Positions 25,481-37,706 of a stretch of 64,000 bases of DNA are shown here, piece by piece (position 1 is the stretch's first letter; each line of letters opens with the position of its first letter). The position numbers and the translations under genes are program-made. The stretch covers positions 656,501-720,500 of the forward strand of contig JAMWET010006778.1 of assembly GCA_024036415.1 (NCBI GenBank), in the 5' to 3' direction. The stretch comes from Prochilodus magdalenae (lineage: Eukaryota; Chordata; Actinopteri; Characiformes; Prochilodontidae). Under the pieces are notes generated by a model that worked only from the letters and a program-made list of their open reading frames with translations, searched no databases and was not told the origin of the DNA.

Positions 25481-26021
25481 CACTGAGTTTGCAATCATAG
25501 TTTTCAATAACATACCATCTTTCTGCTAAAATGTATAAAACCGTAAAAAAAAAAAGGGTTCTATTGGTCTACACCATATGCCGTTTCAACACTAGAGCTT
25601 TTTTCCAGACTCAGGACTGCTTGCTCTGTGATTTTGGTATGTTTGGACAAACCTGAAAGCTGTTTTTGAGCTCGGGAGTGGTTCAGTGAACTGACCTCTG
25701 GTTCTCCTGAACTCTGGTGTGGTCCCCTGCTTGTATGGAAGCTGTTGAAGGTTGTTTCATTTTGTGACTGACTTGACGGTTTTAACTTAATGCATTGCTT
25801 CCCTTTCCGAAGTTATGTGATGGTGGGAAAAGACTGTTGTGGACAAAAAGTGCTGTTCTTCAGCTCTTGAGTGTTTTGAACCAAGCACAATCGTTAAAAG
25901 CGGATAACGGATGAGGCTGGTGCCTACCATTTTGCAAAGCTGCACACAGAAAATTGTCCAATCGCTTCTTATGTATCAAAGCAAAGCTAGTATAATAAAC
26001 CCCTCCCCCAAAACAAACCTA

Positions 26022-26250
26022 GAATTTGGGATAAGTGTGCGGTAGTAAAATGCCCTTATATGACTTTAGAGCTTGACCTCCATTTGGGCCATTCATGTCA
26101 AAGATAGGTCAAAACATGAAGGAGCAGTTTGTTAGGACTAAGATAACAGTAAGTCATTTGAACACTTTCTGGCGAGGCTGAGAGTTGCTTCTTATTCAAG
26201 CTTTTTGCCTTACCTTAAATAAAGCTGGGCAGCATTACCAGAAAATTAAT
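26022..26250 (+). repeat. Diverged repeat module A, copy 1
   Basis: Collinear with 28118-28360: TTTGGGATA(A/C)G.GTG.GG, AAATGCCC..TATATGACT and, later, CTTTCTGG/GATGAG..., CAAGCTTT and CACCTTAAATA-type words in matching order. Probably part of an old tandem duplication or a repeated element. Confidence 0.5.
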
Positions 26251-28117
26251 ATACATAATGCCTTGTGTTCTAAAGTGGTAATCAAATCTTGAATCAGATG
26301 TCTTGACCAAATCAATGAATAAATACATGTAACTAAAGTTATTATATAAATCACATCCTGGTGTGTGTCCTACTAATCCTTCATTAATGTTACTAAAAGA
26401 CTATTAGTAGATATGGTCAATAACATTGCATTTATACAATGCAATAATATACTTATACAATTATATTTAATATGCATTATTTCTCATTTCCAGTGCATTC
26501 TTTCAAAGATTTTTTTGCCCAAAGAAAAGTAGGTAATATTTTACTTTAAAACAGCCTCTGTGGAAATATTTTATTTCTAATAACTAATAATAATGTAGTT
26601 GTACATCACCAATAATCAGTTTAACTGCTGGTGATGTACTCTGATTTACAGTTGGATTATTGTAGGACAGATTTTGTGATACTTGTGTATCCACTTTTGC
26701 TTACTTTACATTTCTTGATAGTAGTAACAATACATTTTCTCATATGTAATTACACATGCATAACGGGATGACTTGTTGTTTGCCCAGTATGATGTTTTTC
26801 TTATTGTAACAGGAAGTGTGCAGTTTACCTACACTGATAGAGACTCCACTAATAAAAAGGAATTTTATGTAGGTATGTAATTCCATATTGCAATGGTTAT
26901 ACAAATAAATTTTGTTTTAATTATTTCTCACTTCTAGTGTACAGGAAAATGACATAAAACCTTTCAACATACAATATGAAGCTTATAAGAATGTAATAGA
27001 TACGTAATAAAATATGCAATTAATAAAAGCAGTACGTAGTGCAATTGAACAGTACAGCTTTTACTCTTCCTCTAATAATTAACATCAGAGGTGTTTCCGA
27101 ACTTTTGAAAGGTAGTAGTGTACATGTGTTCTCCAAAAAAACGACACATCGAAGTGTGGCTTTGCTTCCCCTGTGAAAAGCTCCCTGTTTGGTTGCTTTG
27201 GAGCGTTGCGGCGCCCCTGCTGAAGCCCTGCTTCCATCACTCAACACCGCAGTGCACCTGGAGGGTTCATAGACCCCGCTCGCCTCCGCCACGACCCGGC
27301 TCTCTCACCAGCGCTTTGACTCGCTCCTTCTGTCACACCTCTGAGAGCGTGCACCTGGTACGAACACATTTTACGCTTAAATAATCAGTTCGTTCGCACC
27401 AATTTAGGCCCCCGAAGCCTGGACAGGGGCCAGATGACCTGATCAGCTTTTTGGGGACATGGTTTTGCTGGTTTTAAGTAAGCTTTTGCGTTTTGCTGCA
27501 CTACTTTTCTCACAAACTTTGTTTGAGACACACACTTTGGGCCATATAGGCCATATGGGACATTAAAAGTATGCTTTTAAGCAGTGTCCTACAAGCAAGT
27601 GCATGCAAGCATTTTGGGCCCTGAGCATATGCTCATCATGCCTGTGGAATCTGGTCCAGAAATGAATACATTAATTTTTTTATTAAACTGCATTTTTATA
27701 AAACTGAGCAAAATTTTGTCATAGTTATATTTAGATATAGCAGCCTTAACTGATGAATGAGTGTGCTACATAGGAGAAACATGCCAGTAGCAAGCATCTG
27801 TGGAGGTGTTTTATCTTTAATAACTTTTATGAAGTTATAACCATATGAAAAAAAAACATATAAAATTATTAATCGACAATAATTTAACAACAATGTACCA
27901 CAGATATTGTAAATACTCATGCATCAACTTACTCACTTCTTAATAGTGGTAACATTTCCTCTGTAATTACACGTACATAAGAGGATTTTAGAATAGAATA
28001 CTTGAATACTTAAACTATAGATGCAAAGTAAGTGTCAACTGTTATGTCGGTCCAATATCATTTCAAATGTCAGATTATCTGCCTATGGGGGACCAATAAA
28101 TGAACACAGAATCCTGG
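26251..28117. other. AT-rich repeats around a GC-rich insert
   Basis: 26550-26790 and 27790-27990 share diverged blocks (CTCTGTGGAAATATTTTAT-like followed by TAATAACT; later a GTAATTACAC word). Between them, 27100-27420 is strikingly GC- and CpG-richer (pyrimidine-rich, CGCTCGCCTCCGCC-like). It has an 88-codon frame without recognisable homology and may be a conserved element or a remnant of an inserted sequence. Confidence 0.4.
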
Positions 28118-28360
28118 GTATTTGGGATACGGGTGTGGCAATTAAATGCCCCTTGTATGACTAGGGCAAAACATGATGGAAACCCCGCCTCACTGATAAT
28201 GTCAAGTTCTTCTAGTGTCCTTAAACTTATTTTTCGTAGCAGCTAACAGCGACAACAGCAATTCACTGAAGTGCTTTCTGATGAGACTAAGGGGAAGCTT
28301 TATATGCAAGCTTTCTGGTTCACCTTAAATAGTGTAACAACATTACAAAATGGTTATCCG
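28118..28360 (+). repeat. Diverged repeat module A, copy 2
   Basis: Counterpart of 26022-26250, displaced by about 2.1 kb in the same orientation. The downstream 28560-28700 again carries paired ATGTAATTAC words, as do the sequences next to copy 1. Confidence 0.5.
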
Positions 28361-29035
28361 CATGTTTTCAATTCCTACTTAGTTTTGCTTTCATTTGCTG
28401 TTGCTATGTAAATACCCACACAATGCAGAACAGTATGAAGTCAGACCTTACCATGCTATAACATGCATACTGCTGCAGGCACCAGAACACTGCCTTTTGT
28501 TGTGCATGTGCAGGCTAAGTAGTTTTGGTAATTACTTATCTACTGTTGCAATTATAAAAAATGATGTTGAATAAAAACGTCGTTTGTGAAAATGTAATTA
28601 CAGTATGTTTAATGTAATTACTGCACAATGTGGAGTTGAGACACTTGTATCTACATAAGCTGTACTACTGTAATCCATGTGTAAGAATGAATACATCCCC
28701 AGGTGTTGCAGGTTTTGTTAATGTGTAACTACACTATAATTAAAGACTTACATAATCATAAAGTGTGTCTGGTAAACTCCTGGAAAACAGGACACAGGAA
28801 ACAGCTCACTACAAACCTTCAAATGTTAAACTAATTATAGTCTGTTAAACACAATAAAAAAGAAATAATTAAAAAAACTTGCCCACAAAATGAGGATAAG
28901 ATTGAGACTGCGTGTTGTAAATAGTAGTACTGCTTTTAGGCATGTCTGGGCTTGTAGAGTTGAATTCAATCTCATAATACATTCTACATTCCACTGTCTG
29001 TATAAAGTGAGACGTATGTGTAAATTAAACATTGA
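28361..29035. other. AT-rich intergenic, no gene seen
   Basis: Includes the GTAATTAC words noted above; otherwise featureless. Confidence 0.6.
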
Positions 29036-29039
29036 GGAG

Positions 29040-29600
29040 CTATGTGCTCATTTTGACCACTCATGTCATGTCATATGACTGCAGAAATATTCGATGGCAA
29101 CACTCTCTGAAATGGCCAGCGATTACAATAATCTCCAATGAAAACAGAACCGGCTGGTATTTTCAGCCTGGCCTGGGCCAGAAATGTTCATGTCGCCAGC
29201 TAAGGCTTGCTATTGGTGCGCATAGAAAAAGGTCAGAGTCAAAAATATGGCATGGCAATTTGCCAAGACGATTCCTTGTGGTGAGGGTTTAGGTGCCCTC
29301 CATGACTCCGGGCTAAATTTACACTCTGTACGATTAATTATGGCTTGTTTACTTGAGGGTGGGAAGGAGAGGTGCCACCACAGAATCTCAGGCATTGCAG
29401 AACGGCTCACACAGCACTGTGGAGGGCTATGCCTTTGAGTTTAATGGGGCCAAGATAACTACTAGCAAGCGGACATGTATTACACACTATATCATTATAC
29501 AGACCATTGATTCTGCCCTCGCTTCGCCAGGCAAGCAATATTATATGTCCAAAATGACCTTGAGTTGCAAAGCAAGCATTGGTGTAGGTCCTACATAGGC
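29040..29600. other. Candidate conserved noncoding block
   Basis: Complex, even composition with sharp boundaries against AT-rich flanks. It contains no simple repeats or transposon motifs and has homeodomain-like CGATTAATTATGG at 29331-29343. Short overlapping frames on both strands (62-86 codons) are not coherent genes. Confidence 0.4.
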
Positions 29601-29904
29601 TATCCAGTATGTTCTGTTTGTAGTGTCCCCAAAGCTACTGAAGATTTACTTACTCAGAATGTAGGTTTTAGCGTTAGTTAGAAGCAATGGAGAAGGAACA
29701 GTACCCTTAACTGACAAGATTAATTGACATTTGCAAGGGTTAAAGTTCTCAGGCCAGGGAAAAAAAAACAATTCTACAGTATTACAAGATAATAAAAATT
29801 CCAAAAATGCTTTTGGCCTGGACATATAGTTATGGTATGTTTTTTTTATTTGTTTGCAACCATTTCCTTATGCTTAAGCATAAAAACACTATGCTTAAAT
29901 GAGG

Positions 29905-30062
29905 ATGTAAAATGAGGTTCTTCATGGTTACACATCGGATTCAACAAAAAAATACTGCAGCAAAGGAACATCCACTGAAAGGTTCTTTAGGGAACCAAAA
30001 GTTAGTCTATGGTGTCGCTCCAAAGAACCATTTTTTGACACTTTTTTTAAAGAATGTACGAG
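29905..30062 (+). repeat. Fragment of a hairpin-type nonautonomous DNA element
   Basis: Contains AAAGGTTCTTTAGGGAACC followed about 40 bases later by CCAAAGAACC, so GGTTCTTT and AAAGAACC face each other. This arrangement is familiar from a very common teleost MITE-like repeat. Smaller echoes (GGAACC, AAAGAACC words) occur near 17870, 34085, 36947 and 58203. Confidence 0.6.
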
Positions 30063-30407
30063 CTGCTAGTTTTCACTTCTCATCAAAGCTGTTCTCGGCC
30101 TTGTTTTAGTGTACCTCTTGAGGACGCTGATTCTTTGACAGCAATTTAATTACATTTTTTCCATCTTCCCTTTCTCAGGTTAGCAGTGCGATTACAACTC
30201 CAGCTCACAAAGAAATAACAGCCTTTTATATTTTGTGTCTGCATTATGATGTCAGATATATCTATTTCTTTGTGTTTTAAGCCATAAATTCAGGCGTTTA
30301 AATTATTTAGTAATAACTTGCTAACTAATATATTCTAAGACATCCATGCATTTTTACACTTTCAGGTGTAACAACGTCCTATAGATGTTATGAGCACACA
30401 ATTACAA

Positions 30408-31365
30408 ATTATAACCCCATTTCTAAAAAAGGCACAGTGCAAAGAACACGAATGATGTACATCTTTTAAACCCTATAGTTAAATGAAACGGGTACAAAGA
30501 CAAAATAACGTTTTTTTTATATACTCATTATAAATTTGATATCAGCAACATGTTTCAAAAAAGTTACAGGAGCCAACAAAAAAAGACAAGATCAACAAAC
30601 TACGTGTGTATTGCGAAAATAAATTCCATCCAGTGAATCATCTTACACCTAATTAAGTTAATTGGCAACAGGTCAGTAACAAGACTGGGTTTAAAAAGAG
30701 CATCTCGGAGAGGTGGAGTCTTTCAGAAGTAAAGATGGGGTGGGGTCACGACTCTGTGAAAGATAACAGTTGGTGCGGGTAAATAGGGCAACAATTTAAG
30801 AATAACATTTCTCAATGTAAAATAACAAAGAACTTTGGGGTTTCATCATTAATTGTCCTCCAGGCTAAACAAGAGAGGGAATATCCAGCTTGTTATCAGC
30901 TTACATCCTAAAGCGAGCATACGTGATGGCACGTGCGGGGGTATTAGTACACATGGCATGGGGGGTTTGCACATCTATAAGGGACCATATACTGCCATCC
31001 AGATGATGTATTTTTCAGGGAAGGCCTTGCTTTTTTCAGCAAGACAATGACAAACCACATTCTGCACGTAATACAGCAGCATGGCTTTGTTGTAAAAGAG
31101 TTCAGGTGCTGAAGGGGCCTACTTGTAGTCCAGACTGGTCACCCACTGAAAAACATTTTGCACAATATGAAAAAAAAAAAACATGACATATACAGAGACC
31201 ATGAACTGCTGAACTGCAGCTGAAATCCTATATCAAGCAAGAATGGCACACATTTCATTTCATATACAGTGATCTGTGTTCTCCTCAGCTCCCAAACGCT
31301 TACAGAGCATTAAAAGAAGATTTGAGGAACCACTGTGGTAAATGTGCCCCTGTCCCCTGTGGGCC
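30408..31365 (+). mobile_element. Decayed Tc1/mariner copy, family E copy 1
   Basis: Begins ATAACCCCATTTCTAAAAAA, a common fish element end, and carries broken plus-strand transposase segments. About 30926-30990 reads GTCGGISTHGMGGLHI (the WGCxSAHGMGNLHI region). About 31015-31150 reads FFQQDNDKPHSARNTAAWLC then CSPDWSPTEK, the second and third catalytic blocks, with E retained but the flanking sequence degraded. Reading frames shift between segments and the middle is deleted. The right terminal repeat is barely recognisable. Confidence 0.85.
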
Positions 31366-31369
31366 ATGT

Positions 31370-32730
31370 CCCACAGTATATAATGTTAAACAGTTGCTAA
31401 TTCTAACTATATGCTGGTAGCCTTTCTACCTAGGTAACATGTTTAATATGTAGCCGTATGTCTGTTTCCAGGAAAGTGATTCCTAGCAGGATAATTCTGT
31501 GGAACATCATGTGGCATGGAAGAACATGATGATTAACTTCCACTGACACATGCTGCCTTGAGTAGCATAAATGCCAGTAAAGAATGAAACCTGTCTGTGA
31601 CCTTGCTAGTCTTTGCTAGTCTTTATGCAAGCAGATAAAATCAATGATTATTTTAAGTACTTTGAAGATGATAAGGTTGGATCATGTCAAACAGAAATGG
31701 AATAGAATAACAGCTAAACTGACCAAAATTGAAATAAACTATGGTGTATTCTGAAAATATTTTGCAGTTAAAAATAATAAGGGGAAAAATATTAAGTAGA
31801 CAGTTCTAACTTCTCACCTCTATTATAGTTATTGCAACCAACAGCATAGCAAATTGAAGGCACACATGTTATTAGCTAGTGCAGTTAGTCCCCTAAACAG
31901 TCTTTTAGCTGGTAGCAATTATACTGTGTGATGTCATGTGACACACATGGGTATCCTACATTGGCTGACTTAAAAAGGAAGGACGGGAAAGGAAAACGTT
32001 CACGACAGAACCAAGAACTGCTATTAGACTTACATGTAAATGATTCAGTTGAAATGTGGAAATGACGATCTGAAATATAGGCCCACATACGAGTGTACAG
32101 CGTTAAATGAACATGACTACTTTCTACAAGACATTCAACCATAAAATGAATCAGGGGATTTATAAAATATTGGACATTTTTAATGAGCCAAACAGGAAAT
32201 ATTAAAATGAGACATTTGTCATTTTAAAAAGACGACAAAGAAGAGCCCACTGTGTCGGTAGAACAACAAGCCTTCTTTGCTAGAATAGAACAGCCTTTGT
32301 GTCCAATCTACTTAGAAATGGATGCTTGTGGCGGGACTTCCCTCTGCTTGTATTTTCCATAGACTACATGAATCTGGTCATTGACTCCAAATCCACTAGC
32401 ACAAACTGTAGTCAATTGATTGGCAAGCCAGGACACTAAATAGATGCATAGAAATAGTGATTACAGATTACAGTGGTCACCATGTCTGGCACTGCATATG
32501 AGTCAATTGACCGTAGATGTAGTGGTTGAAGTAGCAGTGCAGCGGTTTGAGAAGTTGCTGTCTCATCTGCACTGGGACCTCTCTGACATTGTTTGGGTTG
32601 GAGCCAGCTGCTGGGCTTTATTGATCTCTTCAGACAGAATTAGGTGGGGTAACACTGTGTGTCCTTCTCACCATGGGCTTAAGACAACAAGGCACGCATA
32701 GTAGTTCCAGTGCTGCTGCCTTACAACCTC
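31370..32730. other. Intergenic, no gene seen
   Basis: AT-rich to 32250, then slightly more complex. Frames of 85 codons at 31885-32142 (minus) and 32444-32701 (plus) have no recognisable motif. Confidence 0.55.
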
Positions 32731-32734
32731 ATGT

Positions 32735-32900
32735 TAGTAAATATCGGCAAGGCAAGTTTACTTGTATAGCAGAGTGCATACACAGTGGTAATTCAAATTG
32801 CTTTATGTAAGGAAAAATAAGGCTTCAGAACATACATGAGATCTAACACCTCAGAAAGGCTTTTGGAAGGATAGTGACAATTGAAGACAATTAAAAGTTG
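32735..32900 (+). repeat. Widespread teleost dispersed repeat, terminal part
   Basis: GGCAAGGCAAGTTTACTTGTATAGC, then CACAGTGGTAATTCAAA and TTGCTTTATGTAA, is a recognisable pattern of a repeat scattered through many fish genomes (TTTATTTGTATAGC...AAAGTGCTTTACA). A degraded A-rich tail continues past the microsatellite to about 33260. I do not assign a class. Confidence 0.6.
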
Positions 32901-32984
32901 CAAATAAATAAACAAATAAATAAATACATACATACATACATACATACATACACACATACATACATACATACATACATATATAAA
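32901..32984. repeat. Compound (AAAT)n(ACAT)n microsatellite
   Basis: AAATA units pass into about seventeen ACAT-type units with a single CACA interruption. Confidence 0.93.
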
Positions 32985-35500
32985 TGTATTAATGAATGAA
33001 TCTTACCTCAAGGTAAAACCAGCCTCTAAGCTGTTTATCAATCCTTGGGATATCCATTGCTGGCAAAATTTTAGAACTATCAAAGAGTTAAATAAGTTGT
33101 GACGTGTTGAAAAAGGTAAGTAGAACATTTAGACGTAATGTAAATCAAAATTTACAAATTAACTTGTAAAAGGTAAAGTGCAGTAGGAATATGGTAAAAC
33201 ATAAAAAGATAACAGTAATAAAGCATCGGTTATTAATGATAAAATGCAATGAGAATACAGTGAAAATTTTAGACCTCAGTTGTGGGCACATTGAAAGAAA
33301 AAACTCAACAGACTATTGATTGTAATAGGTGCAGTAAACGATGAAAGAAGACTTATTGTGCTTTTCCAAATTCCCTTAAGTGTATTTATCTGCTTTTTGT
33401 GAATGTAAACACTCTGGATAGCTATAAAGTCCAACGTTTGCAGCTAAGTGAGAAATTCTCCCCTGCAGAAACCACTTTTCTTGGATGCTTAAAACACTTA
33501 GTTGGAATTCTAGCTGTTTTCTCTGTTACAAGGTGATGTCATCTCATTACACAATCTTTTATTGCCCACACAAGCCCTCACAGAACTAACAGTTAAAAAA
33601 GTCAAAACTTACCACTCTACAGTTTACTATGGTGGATTGGGTCTAATGGCTTGTCCTACCTGACCTTAGGGGTTTGGAATTTGGCTGAAACTGATGCCGA
33701 TTAACTTGTAACAGTATACTACTCTGATGACTGGTCTCGATGAGTGGGTAAGCTGAGTCAGAGGGCACTGTGCTCATTGGGGGTGGGAAGCTTAAAGCTC
33801 CAACAGAAAGTTTCAGACAGAGAAGGAATACACATGTACAGTATAAGAAAATAATGTGTAATGTGTCAATTTTAGTAAACCCCAAAAATGAAATTATGAA
33901 CAACGAAAATTAGCATAATAGGTCACCCTTAATGATGACATACACATAGAAAACCTTTTGTATTTAATCTGCCAGTCAGCAACAAAGCATAGAAATGAAA
34001 GGAGTGCAGAACCCAGAGGCCATTAGGGGTTATTACACAATGCCATCTCTCTGAACCAGAGATCTGAATTTTTTTGTTTATAAAGGAACCAGTTGATTTT
34101 TATGTAAAAAATTACATTACCTAAGGTTCTATACCAACAATACGTACATTATGACTGACATGAAAACTGTACATTATGACCAACATAAAAGAACTGGCAT
34201 CATAAAAGCATCCCTAGAGAAAAAAGAAAGACATGAAAAATAATCAAGTTTTTATTAGAAAGAAAGGTTACATTGAATTCTTGGGCTGAGGTTTTGGGTT
34301 GGGCTAGGCAAGGAGATTAAATACATAGAAGTCCATAGAAACCCTGAAATAACAGAAGCAGATGAGGTGCGGGTTTTCTTTACCTCTTATGTGTAAGCTT
34401 TGATAAAACACATAAATGTCTGAAGAGAAGTTCCTCATAAATGCTTAGTAGTGCATCCTTGGACAAAGTAGGAGAGTTTGTTTATTGATAACATTGGTGC
34501 AACAAATGCAAAAGTGATGATGGAAAGTGTTTTTGAATAAGCTAGAAAGAAAGTTATGTGTTTGGCTCTGCCATCATTAACTCTCTTATTTTGATCTAAA
34601 TCACTAATGTTAAATTACTTCAAAACAGTCCTAGAATGTATGTTACACTGCAATTTAGTTTGACTCTACTTCCAAACTACTTACCCATCAACTTTTTCTG
34701 GATTTTATTAGATGTTTAGCATTCCTCAGAGGATGCTTCCTCATGCTTTGACAGATTTAATTAATTTGATTTTTAACACTGTTCTCTGCTTTAGATGCCT
34801 CTTCTTCTATTTCATTTTCTTTTCTTTTTTGGTAAGGCCAATCATTATTAGCGTCTTGGCGATTATAGGACCAAACAAGAGACGTGTGTGTGTCTGTATA
34901 TATATGTACGTCCTTTCTAAATCTGCCTACAGGCCAAATTTGACCCAGCACAGAATCTTTGTGCCCAAAATATTCATTTTAACATATTCTTATTATCACT
35001 GTAGAGGAAGTCAACAAGTTTCATGAAAGCACTTATAAAGCATTATGGTGTTCTAGAGACAATGAAAAGTCAGTTCTGAGCCCATAAGATTATAGAAGGG
35101 ATAAACTGTCTACTACCTTCTCTGTTTGGCAGGCCAGCTAAAGTGTGCAGTCAAAACTACCTTACCAAAAGAGAATGAAGGTTTGAATTCCTCCATTAAA
35201 TACACCACACAGGGTGAGCAAGACTCTCGTCTCTGTTCACGGCAAGTGTGTCACATCATCTTTAGGTATTTGTGCAGTATTGCCCTTAAACGAAATCTTT
35301 TCATTTGCACCACTCCACCCAGCGAGTGCATATGTGGTATATGCATTTACCTGTTTGTGAAGACCAAATGTCTTTGGCTAGATAAGAAAACCTGTGGATA
35401 CAGTTGATGGCTTCTCTTAAAACTGAACTTTAGGCAGAGATGTAGACATATACAGAAGTTAACGGAAACACCCCACAAAGACAGGAATAAGAGACTGGTG
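32985..35500. other. Intergenic, no gene seen
   Basis: AT-rich. Contains repeat R2 copy 1 (33510-33795). A 104-codon plus-strand frame at 34712-35026 is phenylalanine/isoleucine-rich by composition and is not a convincing protein. Confidence 0.55.
33510..33795 (+). repeat. Anonymous dispersed repeat R2, copy 1
   Basis: Collinear with 37070-37318: (G)TTACAAGGTGATGTCATCTC, GTTAAAAAAGTCAAAAC, ACCACTCTAC and, at the end, GTGCTCATTGGGGGTGGGA correspond to matching words there. Divergence is substantial. Class unknown. Confidence 0.6.
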
Positions 35501-35509
35501 ACTGGTGAT

Positions 35510-36400
35510 GGAGGGGATGGAGGTGGGGGTCGGGGTCGGTTGTGGGGGTTTCTGATGCAGTGCTCCAAACTCATTTTGAAAAACCAGAACTTCTTTTTCT
35601 TAAGTCAGCATTTCGAATCAGAGCGTGTCTGTGCTCAATTAAACGCGGCGTTTTGCAAAACGCTAAATTTACAAATTCGACATACGGCCCTTTTTCTTTC
35701 GCCAGAGATAGGGCGCCGTGGAAGAAGAGAGAGAGGGAACGGGAGAGAGGAGAGAGAGAGAAAGAGGAGCGAGGGGGATTTAAGAGCATTTCGCAGTGTC
35801 AAACATCTAAAACCCACAGGGAACCTCGGCACAATTAGAGCGGGGGTGAAGAGGGAGGGGGGTGCCCTTATTTCTCTCTTACAGTAACGTGGTTATCTGT
35901 CGCGGGTGATCCTTTTAAACGCTTCGTTTGCGGGGATAAAAGCACATGAGGGGGGAGTGTGGAGGGAGGGGGGAATAAACTTAGTTCTGGCTTAAATTTG
36001 CAAAATCCTTGGTGGTCATGGAAGATGATCCCAATTTGCTTCTGAGCTGCGCTGTCAGATCTCACAATAATAAATAATTTAAGACTTTAAGCACCAATTA
36101 TGTTCGATTAATGTTGGAGAGCAAGCACTGTTTGGCTGCCGTTTAGCTTTCTTCTGATCGGCTCCCTCACCTGATGAAGTCTGCACCCCACGCAAGAGAC
36201 ACAAAATAGTGCCTAATCCCTCTGCGTGCTTACTTGTATCTCTGGTGCAATCAGAACATAAAGTGATTACCGAATAGACTTAATTGCCGTCAAATTGAAA
36301 TGTTTAGAGTTGGTTGACATTTGCTCTCATTGGAGCTTCTGTTAACAGAATGCATCTCAAACAATGTAGGTCAAATGAAAACAGAGTAAATGTAGAATAT
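35510..36400. other. Candidate conserved/regulatory block with G-rich and GA-rich tracts
   Basis: 35513-35548 has four G-runs. 35640-35720 is CpG-containing (AAACGCGGCGTTTTGCAAAACGC area), and 35722-35780 is a GA-rich tract. 35880-36330 is complex with CpG and TTAAT words. The 98-129-codon frames here derive largely from the GA tract and are rejected as genes. Confidence 0.35.
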
Positions 36401-36411
36401 AATGACTATTG

Positions 36412-36840
36412 GCGTGGCTAGACAGTTTATTAGGTATGTCTAGTTGCAAGGCACCCATATTTGCATCAGTATGCCTTGGCATAGATTCTGAAAGATGTTA
36501 GATGCATTGTGCAGGAGAAGATTGCATTGTACAGTTGCTGCAAATTGCTGTGAACTGCCCTTTCCACCTCATCCCAGAGATGCTCGATCTGGTTAAGATC
36601 TGGGCACTGTGCAGGCCACTGAAGCAATGAAAACTCGCTGTCATCTTCCTGGAACCATTCAGTGATGATGTGTGCCTTGGTGTGACATAGTGCCTTATCA
36701 TGCTAGAAGTGTCCAATTGAGGAGAGATAAACTGTAGCTATGATGAAATGAGTTATGTTCAGATGCGCCATGCCAATCAGGTGTTCCTCCGTAGGTATCA
36801 GGTGCCCTGAGATGTGGGCCCTGAAAACACTCTCTATCCA
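36412..36840 (-). mobile_element. Decayed Tc1/mariner copy, family D
   Basis: The end TGGCTAGACAGTTTATTAGGTATGTCTAG resembles the teleost element end that reads GGCCACTTTATTAGGTA. Minus-strand translation at about 36500-36735 gives HDKALCHTKAHIITEWFQ then LQWPAQCPDLNQIEHLWDEV, the second and third catalytic blocks. The first D of the usual QQDN block survives only as HDK next to a stop. Upstream GHLIPTEEHL is recognisable near 36800. The N-terminal two thirds are missing. Confidence 0.85.
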
Positions 36841-37320
36841 ATCACGCTGCACTTTTCACACCAGAGTTTTTTTTCCCAAAGACTTTTATGATTCTACCCT
36901 TATGTCAAATTCAAATTCTTCACTCTGTTAACTAAATATGCAAATAAAGGTTCTTTAGAGCTGGGTCACTCTAGAACACCTTGACTTCCTGTTTCATCAT
37001 CAAGAATCAATCTGTGAACTACATTTTAAGCCTAAAAGAAGAGGTATACACACAAAAGACAACACTTGATTCAGGCCTTTTTTCTTTGTTGCAAGTTGAC
37101 ATCATCTCGTAACACGATTTTTGCTGTCTCCACCTAGCAGCAAGCTTGACACATCCTCTAAAAAAGTAGCTAAAAAAGTGAAAACCTACAACTCTGACCT
37201 CCACTGCTTCAGCCAGCTCTTTTAGGAATGGACTCTGGCTCAAATTGATACAGCAGAACCTACATTATTGTGGGACTAACTGACCAATCATATTCTACTG
37301 GGCTCATCGGGAGGTAGGAC
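36841..37320. other. Intergenic with repeat R2 copy 2
   Basis: No gene. 37070-37318 is the second copy of repeat R2 (see 33510-33795), ending just before the remnant of family A copy 4. Confidence 0.55.
37070..37318 (+). repeat. Anonymous dispersed repeat R2, copy 2
   Basis: GTTGCAAGTTGACATCATCTC, CTAAAAAAGTGAAAACCTAC, CAACTCTGAC and GGGCTCATCGGGAGGTAGGA match copy 1 in order and orientation. Confidence 0.6.
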
Positions 37321-37362
37321 TATATATATGTAATGATGAAAAAGTAAGACTGATATGAGCTA

Positions 37363-37550
37363 CAGTGAGGAAAATAAGTATTTGAACACCTAAGTTCTCC
37401 CACTTAGAAATCATGGAGGGGTCTGAAATTTTCATCTTAGGTGCATGTCCACTGTGAGAGACATAATCTAAAAAAAAAACTGTAAATCTCTATGTATGAT
37501 TTTTTAATAATTGTGTGTTACTGCTGCAAATAAGTATTTGAACACCTGCC
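37363..37550 (+). repeat. Left terminal inverted repeat with two direct repeats
   Basis: The outer motif lies at 37371-37390 and the inner motif at 37528-37548, both reading AATAAGTATTTGAACACC. Between them is a spacer that is nearly the reverse complement of the right end. In this family the motifs are the expected transposase-binding sites; binding itself is inferred. Confidence 0.9.
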
Positions 37551-37706
37551 AATCAGCAAAAATTCTGGCCCTCAAAGACCTGTTAGTCCACCTCTAAAAA
37601 CTCCACCTTCGCTTATTATTCTAAATTAGAAGCACCTGTTTGAGGCCGTTAGCTGCATAGAGACACCTGTCCACCCCACACAATCAATAAGACTCCAACT
37701 ACTAAC

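Noticed and set aside
35498..35887. 129-codon Arg/Glu/Gly-rich frame
   Set aside because: Produced by translating G-rich and GA-repeat tracts.
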